DNA of 64,000 nucleotides, taken from NCBI GenBank assembly GCA_033032865.1, contig JAWHQI010000170.1:3865001-3929000 (forward strand). The letters are read 5' to 3'. The notes below the pieces were generated by a model. The model was not told the DNA's origin, made no database searches, and was given only the letters and a program-made list of their open reading frames with translations. This DNA comes from Dactylorhiza incarnata. Its lineage: Eukaryota; Streptophyta; Magnoliopsida; Asparagales; Orchidaceae. How positions within the stretch are numbered: the first letter of the stretch is position 1; every line of letters begins with the position of its first letter. Shown piece after piece: positions 34,001 through 46,000 of the stretch. Position numbers and translations under genes: made by a program.

Positions 34001-37000
34001 GTAGTTTGAGAGTCTTCATCTGTATAGTATGATGTTTCATCAAAATGGTTTATCTCATTGAGGGAGTCTTCTTCCTTATTTTGTGAGTCTTCTTCTTGGT
34101 TTATTGATTTAGTGGGTTTAGTGAATTTAACAGGGCTCATCCAAGCAGGTTTGTTGGGTGAAATTGGACTATCTGAGGGATCAGCTCCTAGCCCAAGATT
34201 TTTAAGTCTTTTTGTTTGTTTTTCTGTGATTTCTTTAAGTGTTTGGCTTCTCATTTTTATTGATTCTTCAAAAGCTTTTGCTTGGGACACCTTATTCTTA
34301 AGAAGCTGGTTTTCTATTTTAGCCCTCTCTATTTCCTTTTCTATGATATTAACCCTTAACTCATGATTTTTAGAGCAAGTATCTTCTATCTTTCTCTGGT
34401 TTTTGATGACATTAATTTGTTCTTTTAGATTATTAATTTCTTGTTTAGCTTTTAGTTGATCTAAACATAATTCTTTAAAATCCTTTTTGAAGTCATCACA
34501 CAGAAAATCTATGTCATCAAAAATGCTTACCTCATCCTTATCCTCAGATTCCTCTATGAGAATAAGGCCATTTTCTTTACCATCTTCAGAAAAGATGCTT
34601 CCTTCTGATTCTGTCTCACTCCATGATTTGGCATCATGTTCTTCTTTTGAGCTTTCAAAAGTCATTAGGCATAAGTCTTCTTGCTTAGACTCTTCATTGT
34701 CACTTTTGGATGAGGTGCTGTCCTCAGAATCTGTTTCACTCCAAGCTTCTGTAATGAAGCCTCTTTCTTTCTTCTTCCCCTTTTTCTTAAGATCTTTTTT
34801 TTTCAGATCTTTCTTTTTCTCAGTATTTTCTGGACATTCTGGTGCTATGTGTCCAGGTTTCCTGCAGGAATAACAAATGATTTCTTTAGTAGGAGTTTTA
34901 TCATACCTTGATTTTGATTCGCTCCTTCTAGACCCATCTGTCTTGACCCATTTCTTGAATCTTCTGGCCAGGAGGCTGAACAATTCTTCTTCAGTGACAT
35001 GAGTCTCTTCTTCTGTTGCTTTCAAAGCAAATGCTTTTATCTTTTGAGGAAGTTGAAGTGCTTCCTCTTCCTTCCTTCTCTTCTCTGGTTTTCAGCAGCT
35101 GGTCATAGAATTTGAGTTTTCCTAAGAGAGCATCTGTTGAGATTTCCCTTTGTCCTCTTGTATCTCTTATTGCCCATATTCTTGAGTCCCAAGAACTTGG
35201 GAGACTCATTAACAGTTTGTCATTGATCTCTGTGAGAGAGATCTCTCTATCCAGGCTCCTTAATTGATTGATGATCAGACTGAATCTGTCATACATCTCA
35301 GATATGCTTTCTTCCTGCTTCTTTTGAAAGTTCTCATATTGGGAGATCAATAGAGCCTTTCTATCTTTCCTTTCATCAGCACTCCCTTCTACCATTTTTG
35401 TAAGAGCTTCCCAGATTTCTTTGGCTGATTCACATTCAACAACCTTTTGAAAGATTTTATCTGAGAGGGTTGAGACCAGAATGTTCACAGCTTTTGCATC
35501 ACATGTTCCTGCCTTCTTCTCTTCAGCTGTCCACTCAGCCTTTGGGACAAGTGTTTGAGTCACTTCACCATTTGAGTCTCTTCTATAGGGCTTGGGAGGA
35601 CCTGTCAAGATAATATTAAACAATTCTTCATCAATAGAATTCATATAAATCCTAATTCTTGTTTTCCAAACTGCAAACTTTTCAAGATTGCACATTGGTG
35701 GTCTGGTGGAAGCATAATCTTTGATTTGTGCCATGTGAAAAGATATAGTTTTCAGAAATATATATATATATATATAAGGAGGTAGAATCTTTTTGATCAA
35801 GGAGTTAACCTTTTTAGATCAACCTCCCTCTGATACCAATTGAAAGTGCACAGTTAACCTCACTAGAATTCTCTAGAGGGGGGTGAATAGAGATTAAAAA
35901 TGCTGTGCAATTATATATATATATATGTAATAATCACAGATTTAAACTTCACACACACCAACAAGAATTAAGCAAGCAAATAAGAAAAATAACAAGTAGA
36001 AAATCACAGCACAACACAAGAAAATATAGTGGTTTCCCAAACTTTGGGTAGTCCACTCTTCTATCCCCTTTGGTAGGAATTCACTAATTTGCACTGAGTC
36101 TTTTGATAAGGAGACTCTTAGAACCAGATTGAGTCTTTTGATAAGGAGACTCTTAGAATCACTACAACTGAATTTTTTGAAGAGAGATTCTAAAAACTCT
36201 TTTACACAGTTTGAAAATGAAGTAAGAAAGAAAAGAAGAAGTAGAACAAGTAGAAGAACAAGAAACAATATATGTAAGAAAGAATGTTCTTCCTAGCAAG
36301 AAGATTAGAAGCACAAGTATAGTGAATAAGATCTCTCTTCTATAGTGAGAAGGAGATGGTAAGTTTTTCTCTCTTTTATGAGAGCTTTCAGAATTTGCAG
36401 CAGAATGACTTCAGAAGAAGGAGAAGATGAAGACTTTTTCTTTTGCTGCAGCACACTATTTCTTTTCTCAACTTTTTCACTCTTCACTTGGGAGCTCTTC
36501 CTCTATTTCAAAATGGATGAAGTGGATCACTAGTTCTTATTCTTTGTCGACCTCCTTCTGATTTATAGCTCTGTTTGAAATATAATGCTAAAGGAGAATA
36601 ATCAATTAGCTGACAAAGAATTAGAAAGAGGTAAAAGTTTCCATAATTAATATTTTTGTAGAAGGAAAAGAATTAATTCTGATTTCAAATAATATCCATA
36701 ATAATCTGAATAAAATAAGCCAAGAATCAAATAGAAGGAAAGGCTGATTCAGAACGACTATAAAAGAATAATTTTATTCCTTAAAAATCAGATCTGCAGA
36801 AAGAAGGAAAGAGATCTGGCGTGTTTTTGAATTACTTATAGATATCGACGTGCGTCGATTACTATTCGCCGTAAACGTCGATTTCATCCTGGCTGGACGT
36901 CGAGAGGAGAATAAGGAAGGTGCGTCGACTAGAATGCGTCGACTGGAAGTCAGAGGTACGTCGACTAGGATTACGTCGAATTCTTCTAAGAGTTACTTCG

Positions 37001-40000
37001 ACTCTTCCTGAGAGAAACGTCGGCTATATTTCGACGTTGCGTCGAATACTATTCGACGCATATTTACTTAGCCCAATTTTTTCATACTTAGAATTTATGT
37101 TCTACTCAATTCTAGGTGTTAAGATAAATTATTTTCCCAACAAACATGATTATATGCAATTTTGATAGTAGTTTTGTTGTCGCAACATAAACTGATAGGC
37201 CTTTCAGTTTGTAGTCCCAAATCCCGCATTGTTGAGTTAAGCCAGAACCCCTCACATAGTCCTTCTGACATTGCTCTATATTATGCTTTTGCGCTAGATC
37301 TTGCTACAATATTTTGCTTCTTGCTTCGCCAGGTCACTAGATTCCCTCCAACAATGGAGCAATATCCGGTGATGGACTTTCTATCATATTGACTTCCATC
37401 CCAATCAACATCCATATAAACTTCAACATCCTGGTGTTTATTTCAAGAGAATAGAAGTCCACGTCCAGGGGAGTTCTTCAAATACCGTAGTGCACGCATG
37501 ACTGCTTCATGATGTCGCAGTCTGGGAGAGTGCATGTATCTGCTGAGGATCTTAACAATATGTGTGATGTCTGGGCGAGTATATGAGAGATAGATCAACC
37601 TTCCCACTAGTCTTTGGTAGCTAGAGGAGTTCACCCTCTCACCAGCCTTGTCTTCATCAATCTTACAGTTAACTTCCATGGGAGAATTAGCCGGAGCACA
37701 ACCAAGCATCCCTGTTTCTTCTAAAAAATCTATGACATATTCGCGTTGTGGAGAGCGAAGCAAGGAAGGAATGCGGCGACCGTAGCAGCAGGCGAGAGCA
37801 AAGGACGCAACAGAACCGACGACGTGAGCGGGCAGTCGACAGGTCGCACCAAATATTAGGTATCTCGGGGAAGAGAACGACAAGGGAGGGCGGCGACGGT
37901 AGAGGGAGAGGAGGGGAGGAGAGGAGAGAAAATCTTAGTGAGCAACCCTAATTTCTTGCATAGATCCAAGATAACCCTAAATGAGAACATACAACTCACC
38001 TTATAACATCGGGGTGCGAATATCAAAAGTTCTGGAGTGCGAATAGTAAAACATAAATAAACACGAAATGTAAATATTCAAATAGAGGTAGTTCCCGCGG
38101 TTTCCGACCACGTCATTGCGCTACGTCCCAATGCCTTCTTGCGTGTGTAGACCCTCCACGGCGTTGCCTCTTCATGCACGTCCGTATCAATCTTTCTCAT
38201 AGGTATTCATTCTTTCAATCCCTATGATTTATATCTCGGTTATGTTAGCATAGTTTTACAACAAGTTAATTATAGTTCTCAAAAGCTCGGTAAAATTGCA
38301 TAGCTATTTGGTTAAATAATAGTTCTTTCGCTTTTATTTTAAGATCTTCTCGCATCTCTCGATGTTAAATCGCTTCTGTATCAGTTTGATCTGGTAGACA
38401 TTTTTATGAGGCATCATAGATAGGTTCCTTGGGATTTGTCCTGCAGCATACACCAAAAGGTTGTTTGTTGTTATACTGAATTCCTTTCTTGCATTTTCTT
38501 GTCGAAATTATTGTATTTTTAATTGAAGATTTGTTAGTTTGCTATTTTAATGTTCAGGTATGGGTTCAGCAAGGAGATTGTAGAATGCCCAGGTATAATA
38601 CATGCGCTTCAGTACAAGGAATGCGTCGTATCCTTGGTTTATGTTATAAATATCTATCTCCATTTTATTTCTCTTGTTCTTTTAGTGAATGTCTTGTAGT
38701 TAGCATTTGAAAAAAAATGGAGTTGGACCCAACAGATGATTGTGAATGTCATTTAAAATACATTGCTTCTGAAGCTAAGTTGAGCTGATGTGATGCATTT
38801 AAAAGCTTGTTATTTTTTACTTTACAAAGTACTACGGAGGTAGTTTGAAGCAGGACGAATCTACATGTGACGGACGCGCGAAGCCCTAACCCTATATGCA
38901 ATGCAAACAATCACGAAGAGATGCAGTGGAACTACGACTAACCCTAACATGAAGATGGGAGTACACTCATGCAATCATATACGAGATCTAATAAACGAAA
39001 TGCTCCCGACATAAACTCTAATGCGATGCAAATGCAATGACTCAATCGTGCAATCACTTCCGACGCATAGTTAATTAAATAATATTAATTTCCCAAGCTT
39101 TTAACCTCAATTGTGCAAAAACGTCTGAAATTAAATAATTATGCGACGATTGCAAAATAAATTGAGAGTGCACTGAAATTAAAATGCAGAGCGAATAAAT
39201 AATACAATAAGTGAACATCATTGTAGAGTCAAGCCAAAATTAATGAGAGCGAAACATTACTAACAATAAGTGAACATCATTGTAGGGAATGAAAATTGAA
39301 ATGTAAGAACTCACCTAGAAATCGGTACCAGTGATGGAGGAGGTGGTAGTGGCTGTCCCGGATGACAAGGCTGACTGTATAGTGACCGTAGGTGGCTATA
39401 AAGGGGCTGAGAGGGTGTCGGGCTGCTAGGAGACGGTTGCTGGGAGGAGGGGTTTGGACGGGTAGTGGCTGGGAGGGTAGTTCTGGACAGGGGAATGGTC
39501 TGGTGGCCGGCAGATGGTGTTTGTGAAGGAATATTTGGATGGGCGGCGGCTGTGAGGAAGGATCTGGGCAGGGAGGGGGTCAGGCTCCTGACAAAAGGTA
39601 GTTGGGAGAGGGGATTTGGATGGGCGGCGACAGGGAGGGAAGTCATCGGAGGTTAGGAGGTGGCAGTGGGCTAAAGGGGCGGCGACAGGGGGACTAAAGG
39701 GGAGGCGGCAGAGGGACTAAAGGGGCGGCGATAGGAACTTCTGTAGAGGGAGGCGGCGTCTGGGAGTGAGGAAATTGTGGTCTGAGATGGATTTGTCTGC
39801 GGAAACAGCGGTTGGGGAACGAAGGAGACTCGCCAGAGGCAGTAGAGGAGGTGGACGGGGCGCCGGCACCTCTGGAAACAGTAGACTGCAGCGTCGACAC
39901 TGCACGAGGCCCTCAACATCGCACCAAGGGGGAAGAGACCGAACGGTATCGCTTGGAAGCCCTAACTCTCAATGCCATAAGCCATAGGCTGATTAAATAT

Positions 40001-43000
40001 AAGTAGGGGGTTTAAGTTAAATCATCTAACGGTCTCAAACGCACAATCAAACTTAATATAAATCTCAAAACAGAAATCCGGAAAAATACATAAAGATATG
40101 AAAAATCGCGATGAATGCGATTGCGGTCTCCGATCTTCAAGCCAATGATTGAAAAGTGTTGATCCGGTAAGTTCTCAAAAGGTGCGCGATTGATCTCCAT
40201 CATTGTCACTAAGCATATTGTTGTTGATTTTATTAGACTCATTAGTGTTTATATTATGTAGGGTTGTCAAGTGTGCCGGAAAGATACATAAACCCATAAC
40301 CCTATTGTTACGGATGTCGCGGACCAACGCTGGAGGATTACGTACAAATACCGCAATTCGGGGCACACCGCTTAGGATTTATCTTCGATGTTCACTTGTA
40401 TCTTTATTTTAGCATTTTGGTATTTTATATGTTGTTTGAACTTTGGTCCGGTTGGACCGGTTGGGTCTCCAACCCATATAGGTGGGAGCATGTTTGCTTG
40501 GAGCATTAGGAAATCAATTACCTTTTTTATCTCTCTCTAATTCCCCGTCCGAGCCCTAACCCGCTTTCCCCGCCGCTCGCTCTCGCCTACGCGCCTCACG
40601 CTCGCTGCCCGCAGGCTCCAGATCGACGACGCCCACCCTACGCTAGCCCTCTTCCTGGCCACCTCCTTCGTCGCTCTCTCTCCTCCAACGAGATATGGTC
40701 GAGGGGTTTTCGCAAGGGTCACGCCGATCCTCTCCGAGATTTCCCGCTTCCTCCACACACTAGGGCTCAGGAGGCCCCATAATATCTTGGTAACAGAGGT
40801 CTCCTCCTCCGCCGCTGCTCCACTGCCCTCCACGCCAACAACCACCGCCCTTGCCGCCGCCGACGCTGAGCTTCCGCCCCGGCCAACAACTACAGCACCC
40901 AGATCGGGCATTACGCCGCACAATCGGGGCTCGACAGTCCTTTTGGGGGCTTCCGCAGCCGTTCTCCCGCTGTTATCGGGTTCACAGTTTTCTTAGTGAC
41001 CTCACTGCGCAGCATCTTCACCTGTCGGTGACGTCCCGTCCGAGCCTACGGGTTTCAGTTGTCAACGGCATGGCCATGACTTGCACAGGAATCTGCCGCG
41101 CAGTGCCTATTTTTGTGGAGGGATACCATTCCTACGTGGACTTCTATGTGATCGCCCTACGAGGTTTTGAGGCAGTGTTGGGAGTACGTTGGATCCGCAC
41201 CTTAGCGCCACTTTTGTGGGATTTTGATACACTGACGATGACATGGGGCCGTCACCCCCACCAGACGGTGTGACAGGGCCGTCCGACGACCATCGACCGA
41301 CAGGTTTTTCTCGCTTGTGCCGACCAGACAGAGCCCTCTGACCACGAGACACTCTTACAGGAGTACCAGGACACTACCACCGCACTAACGGGACTTCCTC
41401 CCTTGCGGCGCCAGGATCACCGCATTTGCCTCCTACCCGAGACGGCTCCTGTAGTTGTTCGTCTCTACCGCTATCCGTTCCGCTAGAAGGATGAGATTGA
41501 GCGACAGTGCGCCGCTATGTTGCAGCAGGGCATCATTCGTCACAGCGTATCCCCCTTTTCATCTCCAGTCTTGTTGGTCAACAAGAAGGACGACACATGA
41601 CACTTCTGCGTCGATTACCGCGGGCTGAATGCACGGACGGTGAAGGACAAGTTTCCTATTCCGGTCGTGGAGGAGCTATTGAACGAGTTGCACGACGCCC
41701 GCTTCTTCTCCAAACTGGACCTTTGCTCTGTGTACCATCAGGTGCGCATGGCCCCCGAGGATGTGGAGAAGACCGCCTTCCGCACCCACCATGACCACTT
41801 TGAGTTCCTCGTGATGCCCTTTGGGCTCATCAACGCCCCCTCCACCTTCCAGGACCTCATGAATGAGGTATTCCACGACCTTTTACGTCGTTGTGTGCTT
41901 GTTTTCTTTGACGATATTTTGGTCTACAGTGAGACATGGGAGTCCCATCTGGACCACCTCCGAGGATTTTTTCAGTTAGTTCGGACTCACAAATTGTTTT
42001 TGAAGCGGACCAAGTGTTCATTTGGGATGGCAGAGTCTCATACTTGTGTCATGCGGTGGATAGTACCGGGGTGTCCGCTGCCCCCTCAGGATTCAGAGCG
42101 TGACGGATTGGCCCCTTCCCCAATCCCAGCGGGAACTCCGGGGTTTTCTCGGTTTGGCGGTTTACTATCGGCGATTTATCGAGGGGTACAACATCATGCA
42201 ACACCATTGTTTGCCCTATTGAAGAGATAGTACTTTACATGGGAGGACTCGTCGACAACGACTTTTCGCGCGCTTCAGCAAGCCCTCGTCTCAGCTCCAG
42301 TACTGCGCCTACCAGACTTCGACCAGGAGTTCTAGGTGGAGTGCGATGCCTCCAGCCAGGGGTGCGGTGCTCCAATATGAGCGCCACCCAATCGCATATT
42401 TCAGTCGTCGGACCGCCCCTCATCATCAGAAGCTTCAAGCTTACGAGCAGGAGCTGATTGGACTGGCCAAGGCTATCCAACATTGACGGGCGTACTTGTG
42501 GGGGCGAACTTTTCTGATCGACATCGATCATTTCAGTTTTAAGTACCTCTTGGAGCAACGCCTCATCACGGCCCCACAACAATGTTGGATCAACAAACTT
42601 TTGGGTTTTGACTTTCGTGTGGAGTACAAGGCGGGGGCCTTGAACCGAGCATCCGACGCTCTCTCCCGCCGCGATCACGAGGAAGGATCCTTATTGGCCC
42701 TCTCTTACCCGACCTCGCCACTTCAACACCGCCTGCGGACAGAGATTCAGGACACTCCGACTCTTCAAGAGCTTCTTCTTCGTATTGAAGAGGGTAGTTT
42801 GCCCTCGCATTGGACAGTTCGGGACGGGCTCATCCTATACAAGGATCGACTCTATCTTTCAGACACTTCCCCCTTGATCCCGAAGATTCTGGCAGGGTTC
42901 CACGACGCCACACATGAAGGGGTTCATAAGACCCTTCAGCGGATCCGGGCGGAGTTCTTTTGGAAGGGCCTCAAAAGGCGGGTCCAGGACTTCATCGCCC

Positions 43001-46000
43001 TTTGCCCCACCTGCCAACGTAGCAAGGCCTACCAGCTCTTACCCGCCGGGCTGCTTCAGTCCCTCTCCATCCCGACACAGATATGTGCGGATATTTCCAT
43101 GGATTTCATTGAGGGCTTACCGACTTAGAGGGGCCGTTCCATCATCTTCGTGGTCGTCGATCACTTGTCCAAGGGCGCTCACTTCATGGCGATGAGTCTC
43201 CCTATTGTCGGGTATGTGGTGGCGCGCATCTTCTTCGACCAGGTGTTCCGATTACATGACATACCAGAGAGTATCGTGTCCGACTGGGACAAGGTTTTCA
43301 CCTCCCTCGTTTGGCAGGAGTTATTCGCCTTATGCGACACGAAGTTCGCACTTTCGTCGGCATACCACCCGCAATCTGACGGGCAGACGGAAGTGGTTAA
43401 CAGGACACTGGAGATGTACATGCGCTGTATTACGGGGGACCGCCCCAAGGATTGGGCACGATGGCTTCCGTGGGTGGAGTACTGCTACAACACTTCCTAC
43501 CATTCAGCTCTACAGACCACTCCCTTCAGGCTAGTCTATGGTCGTGATCCACCTCCCCTACTTACTTATACCAACACGTCCGCCCGTTCACCCATTGTTG
43601 ATACGGAGCTGTCCACTTAGGATCAGATCCCCGCCTTAACCCGTGAGAGGCTTCTTCAGGCTCAGGCCCGCATGGAGACCGCCTACAACCGGGGACACCG
43701 CGAGCTATTCTTCGCACCGGGGGATTGGGTATGGCTTAAACGCCGTCCTTATCGTCAAACGACCATAGCTCCGAGTTCATACAACAAGCTGGGGCCCAAG
43801 TTCTATGGGCCGTACCTGATCTCAGAGCATATCGGCGAGGTGACATATTGTCTCCAACTCCCGGACAATTCCCAGATCCACGACGTGTTCCATGTTTCGC
43901 AACTCAAGCCGTTCGTGGGAGTACCACCTTCAGAGCCTTTGGTCCACCTGCCTCCACAGCTCCAGGACATGCTTGGGGACAAGCTTGATGACAACGCGGG
44001 CGGAGATGTTACGGATGTCGCGGACCCACGCTGGGGGATTACGTACAAATGCCGCAATTCGGCGCACACCGCTTAGGATTTATCTTCGATGTCCGCTTGT
44101 ATCTTTATTCCATTATTTTGGTATTTTTTATGTTGTTTGAACTTTGATCCGGTTGGACCGGTTGGGTCTCCAACCCATATGGGTGGGAGCATGTTTGCTT
44201 GGAGCATTAGGAAATCAATTACCCTTTTTATCCCCCTCTCTAATTTCCTCTCTTTCTCTCCCTCTCTCTAATTCGTCCGAGCCCTAACCCGCGCTCCCCG
44301 CCGCTCGCTCTCTCCTACGCGCCTCATGCTCGCTGCCCGCAAGCTCCAGATCGACGACGCCCACCCGACGCCAGCCCTCTTCCTCGCCACCTCCTTCGTC
44401 GCTCTCTCTCCTCCGGCGAGATAGAGTTGAGGGGTTATCGCAAGGGTCACGCCGATCCTCTCCGAGATTTCCCGCTTCCTCCACACACTAGAGCTCAGAA
44501 GAGGGCCCATAACACCTATCCTCTAATTGCTCTAACTGGTTGACCATATGTGGTAATACACTATTATAGGTTCAGTGCTGGGCCATAAATATATATTATC
44601 TTATAAAAGCTCCATGGAAGCACAATTTAGAACCAAATTATACGCACATGAATAGTATGGAGATGTAACCAACAAGTTTTCATGAATTCTCACATAATCT
44701 CAGTATATTGCAATGAAAATAAAATAAAAATAAACATTATGGTGATGGTCCCGCAAATCACGTAGCTACTAATGAAATTGTCACAAAGTACAACCCATTA
44801 TTTTACAAATAAGTAATGAAAATGACACAAGCAAATTATAAAACAGTGAAGGAAATATTCACCTCTTGAAGTAATCAGAGCAATCATCCACTTAAGCTTC
44901 TATCTCTGCACACATGTTAGATAATATTTGATATGCATCCGTAGAGGTGACGTTCATCCATGGATTTATTAGAGCCATGGGGTGCATTTAGAGAAAGCTC
45001 CACTAAGGGAAAGTGGAGTTAGTGTGGTCAAAGTCCAACCCATGACCGCGAGAGTGGAGAAATCCGCTACGGACAGTTCACGCTCCGGCGTCGCCAGGCC
45101 CGACCAAGACCGCGCCCCCACCTCGGCAGAGCGCGGTATAAACGCACCCCCCCTGATGGGGGTGCGGCCTAACCGCACCCCCATCACGGGGGTGCGGCCA
45201 ATCCGCACCCCCCATCACGGGGGTGCGGCCGAGCCGCACCCCTTGTAGGGTGCGGCCGAGCCGCAGGGTGCGGCCGAGCCGCAGGGTGCGCCGGCCGAGC
45301 CGCACCCCCACGGGACGCGGCCGAGCCGCACACCCAAGGGGCGCGACCGAGCCACACCCCTCTCCGCAGCGGGGCGCGGCCGAGCCGCACCCCTCTCCGC
45401 AGCGGGGCGCGGCCGAGCCGCACCCCTCTCCGCAGCGGGGCGCGGCCGAGCACCCCTCTCCGCAGCGGGGCGCGGCCGAGCCGCACCCCTCTCCGCAGCG
45501 GGGGGCGGCCGAGCCTCCTCCCCCCTTCTGCAGGGGGCTTGCAGAGGACCCGACCGAAGTCACGCCTCTCGTCGGGTGCGACCGGAGCCCAATTCCCCTT
45601 TGGGGGCGTGACTCCTCATTTCCCCATTTGCCGCGCGCTCAGAACGCTCACGTGTTCGTTGCGCGCTCAGAACGCCTCCCCGTGTGCTCAGAACGCTCAA
45701 GTTTTCAATGCGCGCTCAGAACGCCTCCTCGCACACTCAGAACGCTCTCATGTTCGTTGCGCATTCAGAACACTTCCTCGCGCGTTCAGAACGTTTCCAC
45801 GTTCCCGACACGCGCGCAGTTAACGTTTCCTAATTTCTCAGATTGCAAGATCCGTTCGTCGCCTTCATCACCATCAACGAAGCTGCCCGAACTGCCCGAA
45901 GGGCGAGACGGTCATTTACGAAAAATGGCGATCCGTGTGCTCCGAATCGACCAGCGTGATTCGCCCGTCAGATGGTTACGGTGGTTACGACGACAAAATT

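Larger units (their letters stand above)
29660..37142 (-). mobile_element. SIRE-like Ty1/copia element, non-autonomous (TSD AACAT)
   Basis: LTRs lie at 29,660-30,994 (3') and 35,841-37,142 (5'). The ends are TGTTGGG...CTTTCA on the minus strand, and AACAT duplicates flank the element (29,655-29,659 and 37,143-37,147). A primer site TGGTATCAGAGG (complement of initiator tRNA-Met) follows the 5' LTR at about 35,838-35,827. The order on the minus strand is 5' LTR, gag with two zinc knuckles, a spacer, a spliced ORF of unknown function, and the 3' LTR. No protease, integrase, RT or RNase H is present, so it depends on helper elements, like the gag-only TR-GAG class. LTR copies differ by a few percent by eye. 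It sits in antisense orientation within intron 7 of the glycosyltransferase. Confidence 0.93.
40306..44514 (+). mobile_element. Ty3 element without gag core (TSD CCTAT)
   Basis: LTRs are 40,306-40,784 and 44,007-44,514, starting TGTTACGGATGTCGC. The 3' LTR ends CCATAACA and the 5' copy CCATAATA. CCTAT flanks both sides (40,301-40,305 and 44,515-44,519). A primer-like TTGGTAACAGAGG follows the 5' LTR. The internal region is only 3.2 kb. It has a short Ala/Ser/Pro-rich gag start, then directly protease, RT, RNase H and integrase. The gag capsid and zinc knuckle are missing, and no chromodomain is seen after IN. Many stops and several frameshifts show it is dead. Confidence 0.93.
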
